From: an uncultured Oribacterium sp.
GTDB taxonomy: Bacteria > Bacillota > Clostridia > Lachnospirales > Lachnospiraceae
Direction: 5' to 3'
NCBI GenBank assembly: GCA_900770445.1
Contig: CAAGKO010000093.1
Location: 1 to 34,295, forward strand
DNA: 34,295 nt
Of the stretch, positions 1 through 7,567 are shown piece by piece (within the stretch, counting starts at the first letter, position 1; the number at the start of each line of letters is the position of its first letter). A program made the translations under genes and the position numbers. The notes under the pieces are model-generated. The model worked only from the letters and a program-made list of their open reading frames with translations, was not told the origin of the DNA and made no database searches.

Positions 1-834
1 CGGAGGGCCGACGAGCAGCGCGCCCTTCGGGATATGCGCACCGATCTTTGTATACTTATCCGGCTCCTTCAGGTAGTCGACCATCTCGGACAGAAGCTCC
101 TTCGCTTCATCCTCGCCGGCGACATCCTTAAAGGTCACCTTGTTTCCGTCCTTCGCCTCGTACTCACGGGCGTTTGACTTACCGAAGCCGCCCATGCCGC
201 CGAAGCCGCCGCCCGCACCGAGCGAGCTCGCCATGCGCTTGCTGAGCCAGTTACCGAGGGCCCAGAACAGAAGGATCGGGAAGATCCAGGTCAGAAGAAA
301 ATTCAGCAGCGGGCTGGTCTCCACCGGGATCGTCTCATCGAAGTTGACGCCCTGCCGGAAGAGCTCCTGCAGTACCTGTGCCTCGGTGTACTCGTTCTTC
401 AGTCGGCCGGTCTGGCAGGTGATGTCCTCACCGTTTACCGTCGCGACATAGGTGATGGTATCATCACTCAGGTTCACCTTTGTGATGGCCTGGTTGTTCA
501 CGGCGTTCATGAACTCCGTATAGCTCGTCTGACGGATCGATCGTGTCAGCAGCGACGGGAATACGAAGGTATTCAGCAGCAGGATGATGAGAAGCGCGAT
601 GAAATAATAGAAAATCAGCGGTTTTTTATTCTTCGGCTGATAGCTGTTATTTCCGTTGTTCCCACGATTTCCACCATTCGCGCCGTTCTGACCGTTCGTG
701 AACTGGTTAAAGAAATCATTGAAATTACCGAAACCGTGATCGTCCTCCGGATGGTTCTGGTCGTTGTTTCCATTTGCGAGATTCATCTGCCTCTTCAGGC
801 GATGCCGCTGGAAGATCTGTACTATATTTCCCAT
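1..834 (-). CDS. ftsH: ATP-dependent zinc metalloprotease FtsH, N-terminal part (runs off left edge)
   Basis: Membrane-anchored AAA+ protease that degrades misfolded membrane and regulatory proteins. The 278 visible codons show a hydrophilic N-terminus, a first membrane segment (about residues 72-95), an extracytoplasmic domain, a second membrane segment (LLNFLLTWIFPILLFWALGN), then the typical Gly-rich linker, the TFKDVAGEDEAKELL motif and the beginning of Walker A (LLVGPP) exactly at the window edge. The AAA core and HEXXH protease domain lie outside. The start at 834 is supported by an AAAGGA about 8 nt upstream. Oddity: about 70 residues precede the first membrane segment, rich in Asn, Gln and Gly; FtsH usually has only a few residues there. 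An in-frame ATG at 785 would shorten this but lacks a comparable ribosome binding site. Family assignment is very secure. Confidence 0.96.
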   Translation of the reverse strand, partial: MGNIVQIFQRHRLKRQMNLANGNNDQNHPEDDHGFGNFNDFFNQFTNGQNGANGGNRGNNGNNSYQPKNKKPLIFYYFIALLIILLLNTFVFPSLLTRSIRQTSYTEFMNAVNNQAITKVNLSDDTITYVATVNGEDITCQTGRLKNEYTEAQVLQELFRQGVNFDETIPVETSPLLNFLLTWIFPILLFWALGNWLSKRMASSLGAGGGFGGMGGFGKSNAREYEAKDGNKVTFKDVAGEDEAKELLSEMVDYLKEPDKYTKIGAHIPKGALLVGPP

Positions 835-925
835 AAGATTCATCCTTTCATGTGATAGAGGATAGCTTTCCTCCATCTGATGCTCCTAAATATAAAGCAG
901 AAATGTGTTAACTATGTGAACGAAG

Positions 926-963
926 CGAAAAAATTAGCAGTCTTTTGAAAAGACTGCTAATTT
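926..963 (-). terminator. Intrinsic terminator of the copA-csoR operon
   Basis: A perfect stem (931-946 pairing with 948-963, core AATTAGCAGTC) is followed on the minus strand by a run of six T. It lies about 80 bp downstream of the csoR stop and upstream of ftsH, so it closes the copper operon. Confidence 0.9.
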
Positions 964-1045
964 CACTTTCCTTATGTCGCATATGCGGAAACAACGCCAC
1001 CGAATGTACCGGCGGCACAGGCAGCCGGCGGATGCTCGCGCGGGC

Positions 1046-1360
1046 TTACTTCATCGTTTTCTTCAGCAGCTCACAGAGCTCATCCACCGCCTCTTCCTTT
1101 CCCTCCCGGATGTCATCGACGACACAGGTCCGGATGTGCGTCGCGAGCAGCTCCTTATTAAAGGAATTCAGCGAGGCCTGCACGGCGCTGACCTGCATCA
1201 GGACATCCGGACAGTAGCGATTTTCCTCGATCATCTTTTTGATGCCGAGGATCTGCCCGTCGATGCGGTTCAGGCGCGTCACCAGCGACTTCACCTGCTC
1301 CGGCGTCCGCGGCTTATGCTTCTTTCTTCCGTTTTCATCCTGTCCACAGCAGCATGCCAT
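1046..1360 (-). CDS. csoR: CsoR-family copper-sensing transcriptional repressor
   Basis: A 104-residue all-helical metal-sensing repressor (DUF156/CsoR family) that leaves DNA when it binds Cu(I). The Cu ligands of CsoR are visible as Cys50, His75 and Cys79; the spacing of 25 and 4 residues equals that of Mycobacterium tuberculosis CsoR (Cys36, His61, Cys65), which favours copper over the formaldehyde (FrmR) or nickel (RcnR) branches. The N-terminus has an extra Cys-rich start (MACCCG). The start at 1360 is chosen because AGGAGG lies 8 nt upstream; a longer frame to 1459 has no ribosome binding site. It lies 126 bp downstream of copA on the same strand and before a terminator, so it is probably co-transcribed and autoregulated through the palindromes before copA. 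Confidence 0.93.
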   Translation of the reverse strand: MACCCGQDENGRKKHKPRTPEQVKSLVTRLNRIDGQILGIKKMIEENRYCPDVLMQVSAVQASLNSFNKELLATHIRTCVVDDIREGKEEAVDELCELLKKTMK

Positions 1361-1486
1361 GTTTCCACCTCCTCTTCCCGTAACCTTCCGGCGGCCGCGC
1401 ACCGGTCCGAGGCCAATGTCATCGACCGGGGCGGCAACTACCCTCCCGTCCGTCTGCATTGGCCTTCAGACCATGCGATCCGGTGT

Positions 1487-1699
1487 TTACTTTACGATCG
1501 ATACGAACTCGAAATCGAGGGCCTCGATGGCCTTCTGAATCGCCGCATCCTCGACCGGCGCGCTCAGCGTCAGCTCTGCGGTACCGCTGGTGTGGGAAAC
1601 CACCGCCTCCTCGACACCATCGAGCTTCTCGAGGGCCTTCTTCACGCTGGCCTCGCAGTGTCCACACATCATACCCTTGATATTTACAGTTTCCTTCAT
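1487..1699 (-). other. Possible internally initiated CopZ-like copper chaperone (nested in copA)
   Basis: Within the copA frame, ATG at 1699 (Met796) is preceded by AAGGAG with 9 nt spacing, a strong Shine-Dalgarno site inside the Lys-rich linker codons. Starting there would give a free 70-residue protein with the fold and MxCxxC motif of CopZ. Two readings are possible: a copZ gene was fused to copA by loss of the copA stop codon and kept its own initiation site, or both fused and free forms are made on purpose. The sequence shows the site; use of it is inference. Confidence 0.45.
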
Positions 1700-4084
1700 G
1701 TTCTTCGTCTCCTTTTCCTTTTTCTTTCTCTTTCTGATTTTTCTATCCTGTGAAGCGTCATGCACCTTACAGAGGTTGAGACGCAACGCATTCATGCATA
1801 CGGTGAAGCTCGACAGGCTCATCGCCGCCGCGCCGACCATCGGGCTCATTTCGAATCCGAGTCCCAGCACAGCCGTGTAGAAGCCGGCCGCCAGCGGGAT
1901 GCAGATCACGTTATAGAAGAAGGCCCAGAACAGGTTCTCATGGATATTCCGCAGCGTCGCCCGTCCGAGACGGATCGCCGCCGACACATCCGTGAGCCGG
2001 CTCTTCATCAGTACCACATCTGCCGCATCGATGGCGACATCTGCGCCGGCACCGATGGCGATACCTAGATCCGCACGGGTGAGGGCCGGGGCATCATTGA
2101 TGCCGTCTCCGACCATCGCGACGCGACCCTCGGTCTTCAGCCGACGGATCACCGCTTCCTTTTCATCCGGCAGGACACCGGCGATGACATGCGTGACACC
2201 GGCCTGCCGCGCGATGGCCCGCGCCGTTTTTTCATTATCGCCCGTGATCATATAGACGTCAATGCCCATATGCTGAAGTTCTGCGATCGCCTCTGCAGAA
2301 TCCTCCTTGATGGCATCCGCGACCGCGATGATGCCCATCGGATGCCCGTCACGCACGAAGAACAGCGGCGTCTTTCCCTGTTCCGCGAGTGCCTCATATG
2401 ACTGCTCCATCTCGCCCGTAACACCGAAGCGCTTCTTCATATACGTATAGGAACCGCCACAGAGCTCCGTCGCATCCTGCATCGCATGCAGTCCGTTGCC
2501 GGGCAATGCGGAGAACCCTGTCACTGCACCTGGGGTCATGGCCTGTGTCTCCGCATAGCGTACGATGGCACCCGCCAGCGGATGCTCGGAGTACTGTTCG
2601 AGGTCGAGGGCGCTCTGAAGGAGCTCCTCGGCCGATACCCCGGTCACAGGCAGCACATCCGTCACCACCGGCTGTCCCGAGGTGATCGTGCCGGTCTTAT
2701 CCAGCGCGACGATCTCGATGCGACCGGCCTGCTCCTGCGCCGCCGCCGTCTTAAACAGGATGCCGTTTCGTGCGCCCTGTCCGCTGCCGACCATGATGGC
2801 CACCGGCGTCGCCAGGCCGAGCGCACACGGGCAGGACACCACCAGCACGGCGACGGCCCGCGGAATCGCGAATTCCACACCCTTTCCGGCCAGCATCCAG
2901 GTGATAAAGGTCAGCAGAGAAACGAGGATCACGGCCGGCACGAAGATACCGGCCACCTGATCTGCGATCCGGGAGATCGGTGCCTTCGTCGCGGCTGCGT
3001 CCGATACCATACGGATGATCTGGCTGAGCGTCGTGTCCTCTCCGACACGCGTCGCCCGCGCCTTCAGGAAGCCATCCGTGTTGATGGTCGCTGCCGATAC
3101 GCTGTCCCCGACGGTCTTATCCACCGGGATGCTCTCACCGGTGAGGGCGGCTTCATTGACCGCACTGCTGCCCTCGAGGATGACGCCATCCACCGGGATA
3201 CTCTCGCCCGGACGTACCACGAAGAGATCGCCGGACTGCACCTCTGAAATCGCCACCGTCACTTCCTTCCCATCCCGCAGCAGCACCGCGGTTTTCGGTG
3301 CCAGCTTCATGAGGCTGCGCAGGGCATCGGTCGTCCGTCCCTTCGACATCGCCTCGAGCATCTTGCCGACGGTGATCAGTGCCGGAATCATCGCTGCGGT
3401 TTCGAAATAGAGATTGTGGTGCAGATGATGCACGGTCTCCATCTGTCCGCCGGCCAGCGCGAGGCTCATCAGAAAGAGCTCCGTCAGCGAGTACAGGAAG
3501 GCCGCGCTCGAACCCAGTGCGACGAGGGCATCCATGTTCGGTGCCCGGTAAAGGAGCGAGCGGAAGCCACCGACGAAGAACTTCCGGTTGATGTACATGA
3601 CGATGAGGGCGAGCAGCATCTGCACGATGCCGCCGTTCACCGGATTCTCAAACACCGCAGGGAGCGGCCAGCCCGCCATATTATGGCCCATGCTGAAGTA
3701 CATCAGCACGAAGAGCAGCAGGAGCGACTGGAGCAGCCGTTTCTTCAGCTTCGGCGTTTCATGATCCCGCAGGGCCTCTTCCTCTGCCGCCATCGGATCG
3801 AGTCCGCAGCCCGCAGAGGAGCAGGATCCCCCCTGCATACCTGCGCCATGCGTATTTCTCTGTCCAATGCTTCCACCCGGATGCCCGCCCTTCATGCTGG
3901 CACCATAGCCCGCGTTCACCACGGCCTTTATGATGTCCTCCGGTGCCGCATCGCCCTCGACGGCGAGGGTGTTTGTCAGCAGGGAGACCGTCGCCTCCCG
4001 TACCCCCGGCACTGCCCGCGCGGCCTTCTCGACACGCGCCTGGCAGGCCGCACAGCTCATACCGGTCACGATATACTGCTTCAT
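1487..4084 (-). CDS. copA: Cu(I)-exporting P1B-type ATPase CopA with fused C-terminal CopZ-like domain
   Basis: Copper-efflux ATPase of the cytoplasmic membrane, 865 residues. In order: N-terminal heavy-metal domain with GMSCAAC (Cys11, Cys14), a Cys-containing linker (SCSSAGC), membrane segments, TGES actuator loop, the intramembrane CPC site (SCPCALGLATP), DKTGT phosphorylation site, the SEHPLA nucleotide motif and GDGINDAP. YN in FYNVI and the MSPMVGAAAMSLSS segment are the other Cu(I) ligands of subgroup 1B-1. After the last membrane segment comes a Lys/Arg/Glu-rich linker and a second heavy-metal domain (GMMCGHC) from residue 796 to the end. Most CopA proteins have such domains only at the N-terminus. 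The start at 4084 has AAAGAGG 5 nt upstream; a more upstream ATG at 4111 is less likely. Transcribed from the CsoR-type promoter at about 4152-4181. Confidence 0.95.
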   Translation of the reverse strand: MKQYIVTGMSCAACQARVEKAARAVPGVREATVSLLTNTLAVEGDAAPEDIIKAVVNAGYGASMKGGHPGGSIGQRNTHGAGMQGGSCSSAGCGLDPMAAEEEALRDHETPKLKKRLLQSLLLLFVLMYFSMGHNMAGWPLPAVFENPVNGGIVQMLLALIVMYINRKFFVGGFRSLLYRAPNMDALVALGSSAAFLYSLTELFLMSLALAGGQMETVHHLHHNLYFETAAMIPALITVGKMLEAMSKGRTTDALRSLMKLAPKTAVLLRDGKEVTVAISEVQSGDLFVVRPGESIPVDGVILEGSSAVNEAALTGESIPVDKTVGDSVSAATINTDGFLKARATRVGEDTTLSQIIRMVSDAAATKAPISRIADQVAGIFVPAVILVSLLTFITWMLAGKGVEFAIPRAVAVLVVSCPCALGLATPVAIMVGSGQGARNGILFKTAAAQEQAGRIEIVALDKTGTITSGQPVVTDVLPVTGVSAEELLQSALDLEQYSEHPLAGAIVRYAETQAMTPGAVTGFSALPGNGLHAMQDATELCGGSYTYMKKRFGVTGEMEQSYEALAEQGKTPLFFVRDGHPMGIIAVADAIKEDSAEAIAELQHMGIDVYMITGDNEKTARAIARQAGVTHVIAGVLPDEKEAVIRRLKTEGRVAMVGDGINDAPALTRADLGIAIGAGADVAIDAADVVLMKSRLTDVSAAIRLGRATLRNIHENLFWAFFYNVICIPLAAGFYTAVLGLGFEMSPMVGAAAMSLSSFTVCMNALRLNLCKVHDASQDRKIRKRKKKEKETKNMKETVNIKGMMCGHCEASVKKALEKLDGVEEAVVSHTSGTAELTLSAPVEDAAIQKAIEALDFEFVSIVK

Positions 4085-4118
4085 AGATGCCTCTTTCTGT
4101 GTACAAGTCACGGTAAGG

Positions 4119-4139
4119 ATATACCCCCACCCCGTATAT
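4119..4139. promoter_or_regulatory. CsoR-type operator 2 (ATATACCCC...CGTATAT)
   Basis: A second dyad, with ends ATATAC and GTATAT around a C-rich core, just downstream of the predicted copA transcription start. It would let two CsoR tetramers act on one promoter. Confidence 0.55.
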
Positions 4140-4151
4140 TAAGCTGCCATC

Positions 4152-4181
4152 AATATACCTCCAGGGGGTATGCTGCGTCAA
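4152..4181 (-). promoter_or_regulatory. Predicted copA promoter
   Basis: On the minus strand, TTGACG (4176-4181) and TATATT (4152-4157) are separated by 18 bp. The spacer is filled by a CsoR-like palindrome, as expected for a copper-derepressed promoter. Confidence 0.65.
4155..4171. promoter_or_regulatory. CsoR-type operator 1 (ATACCTCCAGGGGGTAT)
   Basis: A near-perfect dyad with G/C-rich core and TAT/ATA ends, the form of known CsoR operators. It lies between the -35 and -10 elements of copA, so binding would block transcription. Confidence 0.7.
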
Positions 4182-4206
4182 TAGAAATTTTACGGTGACC
4201 TGTCAT

Positions 4207-4521
4207 GCAAGGAGCCCCGGAGTTACTATTCAAACGTGTTAAATCAAAGCGTGGCTCGGCGGACAGCAGCCGAAAGCCATACGAAGAGACCGTGTAAAAT
4301 CAAGCCAGGTCCCCTTAGCGGCACTTGGTACTTTTTTCCTTAGCACCCTCTGCAACGCTGAGTTTTTATCAAGAAAACTCAGTGATTGCAGAGGGCCTAG
4401 TGCCGCTTAGGGTCCCTGGCTTAGATTTTACCGGTCTCGTAGTACTGTGCTTCCGGCTGCTGTCCGCCGAGCCACGAGTGAACAGTAACGCCCCGGAGGG
4501 CTACCCTCCGGGGCTCCTTGC
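4207..4521. repeat. Long imperfect palindrome of about 315 bp, unknown type
   Basis: The outer arms begin GCAAGGAGCCCCGG at 4207 and end with its reverse complement at 4521; pairing continues inward through GTGGCTCGGCGGACAGCAGCCG (quoted segments: GTGGCTCGGCGG at left, CCGCCGAGCCAC at right), AGACCG, TAAAATC, GCGGCACT and CCCTCTGCAA (4346-4355 with 4386-4395), to an apical stem CTGAGTTTT (4358-4366) with AAAACTCAG (4374-4382) and a 7-nt loop. A perfect 11-bp sub-hairpin (GCCCCGGAGGG) sits in the right arm near 4492-4515. No ORF with a ribosome binding site and no target-site duplication was seen. It could be a decayed miniature transposable element, a structured RNA, or a 3' end structure for the gene at 4546. 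It fills most of the gene-free stretch 4182-4545. Confidence 0.8.
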
Positions 4522-4545
4522 TTCTCGACGGCCAGGCTGTATTCA

Positions 4546-6042
4546 TCACCCCATCGGTCCACCCGGGAGAAGGTCATCCGACGGACCCTGACTGCCCGGG
4601 CCGGCGGGAGCAGCGGATGGATCCGGACCGGCCGGTGCGGCTGGCTGAGGTGCAGGGGAAGCGGCGGTTTCTGCCAGCTTCTGCGACTCTTCGATTTTCA
4701 CGTGCTTTTCGCTCGTTTCGTTTTTCTTCTCGGATTCGTGCGATTTCTCAGTCTCGTGCGTCTTTTCGTCCTTCTTTTTCTTCTCGCTCTCCTCCTCTGT
4801 TTCGTTTTCGCGTTTCGTATGATTCTCGCGCTTTATATCATCCTGCTCTGTATCCTCACTCTTCTTCCACTCGCTGTCCTCGTCTTCGTCTTCATCCTCA
4901 TATTCGTCTTCTGAATCGTTTCCATAGGATGCAGAATCATCGTATCGACTCACCGAGCTGCTTTCCTCCGGCTTCGTCACGGCATATCCATAGTAGAAAT
5001 CCTCGCCCGGGACACTGCGGCCGATGGCTGCCGAGTCGACCTCCGCGATGGCGATGAGGTAGGAACTGATTCTGCTCGTCATCTGATCACCGGTGATGCA
5101 CTTGAGATTCGCATACGGGAGCGCCAGCGGCACGACCGCGGCCTGGGTGATGCCGAACTTTCCGGCGAGCTTCGCCGTCTGGTTCGCCGCCCGCTCTGCC
5201 TTTACGATCGACATCGCGGTCTCACGGAGAAGATTATCCACTGCAGCACGCTTATTCTCATAGTAATTCCGGTGCACGAGGGTCACGCTGGAGATCAGGC
5301 TGCCGGTCGCCGTGACATTTTCCCAGCTCTCCTGCAGGGAAAATGCACGCGCGGTGCCCGGCACGCCGGCCAGCAGGCTCGATGCGTCCGGCTCTGCGAC
5401 GATGGCGACCTTCGACGGGTCCGCCGAAAGCTGCGCCGTGATGTCCTCGATGCTCGTATACTGTACATCGAACTGTGTACCGTACTGGCTTTTGAGATAG
5501 CGGATGACATACTCCGACTGCTCGCCCTGACCGACGCTCAGTACGTTCTGTCCCTTCAGTCCCTGGAAGCTCTGCAGCTCGGTGTTGCCGGTGATGCAGT
5601 ACAGCTCGTTGCCTGCATTGATATTGACGATGACCGCACCGTCTTTCGCATCATGGTAGGCCCGTGCTGCACTTTCCGGTGAAAGGATCGCGACATCCGC
5701 CGCTCCGGTGATGAAGTCCGACAGGACCTCTGCCTCACTGCCCTTCAGCTCGAAATGGTAGTCTCCCTGTGTCGCGCCCAGCTCGGACTCCTCCATGAGA
5801 TGTGCGAAGCCGAGGGCAGCTGCCCCCTGGGAAAGCTCGATCCGCATCGCATCCGAAGCCGCCGGCTCCACGACCTGATCCGCCGGGATCGTCGTTTCAA
5901 GGATCGCCTGCATCTCTGCCATCGTCGTTTCCTGTTTCGATGCGACATGCTCCACGAGATCCGTAAAATGCGCACATCCGGACAGGAGGAGCGTAAGGAC
6001 CGCCGGGATCATCATATATTTCCATGCTTTTTTCATCATCAT
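4546..6042 (-). CDS. Substrate-binding-like lipoprotein with highly charged C-terminal tail
   Basis: 498 residues. A lipoprotein signal peptide (basic start, hydrophobic core, LLSGC with lipidated Cys23) anchors it outside the membrane. Residues of about 50-345 resemble ABC-transporter substrate-binding proteins of the SsuA/NMT1 kind (phrases such as ITGAADVAILSPE, KGQNVLSVGQG and the final PYANLKCITG are typical). After about residue 370 comes an unusual low-complexity tail: an acidic Glu/Asp block, then about 80 residues of mixed Lys/Glu/His, then a Pro/Ala/Gly-rich end. No permease or ATPase gene is adjacent, so the ligand is unknown. Three consecutive ATGs (6042, 6039, 6036) follow AAAAGG; 6042 is listed but the spacing fits 6039 equally or better. 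The gene is a single unit just after a terminator. Confidence 0.8.
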   Translation of the reverse strand: MMMKKAWKYMMIPAVLTLLLSGCAHFTDLVEHVASKQETTMAEMQAILETTIPADQVVEPAASDAMRIELSQGAAALGFAHLMEESELGATQGDYHFELKGSEAEVLSDFITGAADVAILSPESAARAYHDAKDGAVIVNINAGNELYCITGNTELQSFQGLKGQNVLSVGQGEQSEYVIRYLKSQYGTQFDVQYTSIEDITAQLSADPSKVAIVAEPDASSLLAGVPGTARAFSLQESWENVTATGSLISSVTLVHRNYYENKRAAVDNLLRETAMSIVKAERAANQTAKLAGKFGITQAAVVPLALPYANLKCITGDQMTSRISSYLIAIAEVDSAAIGRSVPGEDFYYGYAVTKPEESSSVSRYDDSASYGNDSEDEYEDEDEDEDSEWKKSEDTEQDDIKRENHTKRENETEEESEKKKKDEKTHETEKSHESEKKNETSEKHVKIEESQKLAETAASPAPQPAAPAGPDPSAAPAGPGSQGPSDDLLPGGPMG

Positions 6043-6083
6043 CTGGCCTTTTCTTTCTGATAAACTCTGATGACTATGTTAGC

Positions 6084-6117
6084 ACAAAAAGACCCCCGGA
6101 GAAAACTCCGGGGGAAA
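6084..6117 (-). terminator. Intrinsic terminator downstream of the iron alcohol dehydrogenase
   Basis: Stem CCCCCGGAG (6093-6101) with CTCCGGGGG (6106-6114), AAAA loop, followed on the minus strand by TCTTTTT. A T run on the other side means it may also work on the plus strand. Confidence 0.9.
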
Positions 6118-6129
6118 TTTTTATGGGGC

Positions 6130-6152
6130 ATCACAGGGCAGAGCCCTGTGAT
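6130..6152 (-). other. Hairpin between dehydrogenase stop codon and terminator
   Basis: Perfect 10-bp stem ATCACAGGGC / GCCCTGTGAT with a 3-nt loop, directly after the stop codon at 6158 and before the terminator. No T run follows, so it is more likely a 3'-end stabilising structure than a terminator. Confidence 0.6.
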
Positions 6153-6157
6153 AATAA

Positions 6158-7303
6158 TTACATTAACTTTCTGAACATAGCCTCGAAGTCAGCGATGCTT
6201 GCTTCTCTCGGGTTACCAGGTGCACATGCATCAGCGGCAGCGGACTCGCACAGGAACGGAAGATCCTCTTCCTTGAGTGCCTCGAGCTTGGTCGGGATGC
6301 CGACATCTACAGAGAGCTGCTTTACTGCATCGATGGCAGCCTTACGATAGGTCGCTGCATCCATACCGGTCGTATCGATACCAAAGGCCTCTGCGATGGC
6401 CTTGAACTTCTCACCGGTGTACTCCTGGTTGAACTCCATCACAATCGGAAGCATCATCGCACATGCTACACCGTGCGGTGTGTCATAAACAGCGCCGAGG
6501 GTATGTGCCATGGAGTGTGCGATACCGAGACCTACGTTGGAGTATGCCATGGCGGTTACATACTGTGCAAGTGCCATGCCCTCACGTCCATCCGGATCGT
6601 TCTGTACGGCCTTACGAAGGTTCTTTGCGATGAGCTTGATGGCCTCGAGATCGAGTACATCAGCGAGCTCCCACGCACCCTTGGTGGTGTAGCCCTCGAT
6701 CGCGTGGGTCAGCGCATCCATACCGGTCGAAGCAGTGAGGCCCTTCGGCATGGAGGACATCATATCCGGATCGACAACCGCGATATCAGGGATATCGTTT
6801 GCATCGACGCAGACGAACTTTCTCTTCTTCTCAACATCGGTTACAACGTAATTGATGGTGGACTCTGCACCGGTACCACCGGTCGTCGGAACGGCGATCG
6901 TGAATACGGTACGATGCTTGGTCGGTGCGACGCCCTCGAGGGAACGGATATCTGCGAACTCCGGGTTGTTGATGACGATACCGATGCCCTTACCGGTATC
7001 CATGGAAGAACCGCCACCGATGGTGATCATGCAGTCTGCGCCGCAGGACTTGTACGCCTCTACACCGTGCTGGATGTTCTCGATGGTTGGGTTCGGCTTG
7101 ATGTCATCATACAGGAAAAAGTCAATGCCGTTCTCCTTCAGAAGATCGGTTACCTTGGCTGTTACGCCGAACTTTACGAGGTCAGGATCGGATGCAACGA
7201 AAGCCTTATGATAGCCTCTTGCCTTGATGAGACCAGGGATCTCCTTGATTGCTCCATGTCCATGATAGGAAATACCATTTAAGACGAAACGATTCACAGC
7301 CAT
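6158..7303 (-). CDS. fucO: Iron-containing alcohol dehydrogenase, FucO (lactaldehyde reductase) type
   Basis: 381 residues, group III Fe(II)-dependent alcohol dehydrogenase, cytosolic. The whole sequence aligns with E. coli FucO (L-1,2-propanediol oxidoreductase), including NNPEFADIRSLEG and KRKFVCVDANDIP. The four iron ligands are Asp196, His200, His263 and His277, the same numbers as in FucO; the NAD-binding GGGS is at 97-100 (IGGGSSMD). Expected reaction: NADH-linked reduction of lactaldehyde to 1,2-propanediol, but this family also takes other small aldehydes and alcohols, and no fucose or rhamnose genes are near. The start has AAAGGAG 8 nt upstream. It stands alone, with its own promoter at 7434-7462 and terminator at 6084-6117. 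Confidence 0.9.
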   Translation of the reverse strand: MAVNRFVLNGISYHGHGAIKEIPGLIKARGYHKAFVASDPDLVKFGVTAKVTDLLKENGIDFFLYDDIKPNPTIENIQHGVEAYKSCGADCMITIGGGSSMDTGKGIGIVINNPEFADIRSLEGVAPTKHRTVFTIAVPTTGGTGAESTINYVVTDVEKKRKFVCVDANDIPDIAVVDPDMMSSMPKGLTASTGMDALTHAIEGYTTKGAWELADVLDLEAIKLIAKNLRKAVQNDPDGREGMALAQYVTAMAYSNVGLGIAHSMAHTLGAVYDTPHGVACAMMLPIVMEFNQEYTGEKFKAIAEAFGIDTTGMDAATYRKAAIDAVKQLSVDVGIPTKLEALKEEDLPFLCESAAADACAPGNPREASIADFEAMFRKLM

Positions 7304-7433
7304 AATTCTACTCCTTTAAAATAAAGTGAATGCCCTGACAGAAAGACCCATTCTTCCCGTACAGGTATAATGATACAAACCATCCGGTTTCCGTTTCGTG
7401 CTTTGTTCACCCTGCACAACCGAAACCTTTTTT

Positions 7434-7462
7434 ATCTTAGCAGATTGTAGATTAATTATCAA
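7434..7462 (-). promoter_or_regulatory. Predicted sigma-A promoter of fucO
   Basis: Minus strand TTGATA (7457-7462), 17-bp spacer, TAAGAT (7434-7439). It implies a leader of about 120 nt before the fucO start; no riboswitch was recognised in it. Confidence 0.55.
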
Positions 7463-7500
7463 TAAGCCTGCAGAATATGACAAAATTATACTTCATCAGC

Positions 7501-7540
7501 TTAAAAAAATACCCTTCAGCCGTGAATATGCCGAAGGGTA
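7501..7540 (-). terminator. Intrinsic terminator of argS-yfcE
   Basis: Stem ACCCTTCAGC (7511-7520) with GCCGAAGGGT (7530-7539), followed on the minus strand by TATTTTTTT. It lies 28 bp after the yfcE stop. Confidence 0.92.
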
Positions 7541-7567
7541 AGATAACATTTTTCGTCAATATGCCGT

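Noticed and set aside
4207..4521. Insertion sequence or retron-type RNA
   Set aside because: No transposase or reverse transcriptase frame, no target-site duplication seen; only the palindromic structure can be supported.
7304..7433. Riboswitch in the fucO leader
   Set aside because: No known riboswitch core could be recognised, and no alternative terminator lies before the start codon.
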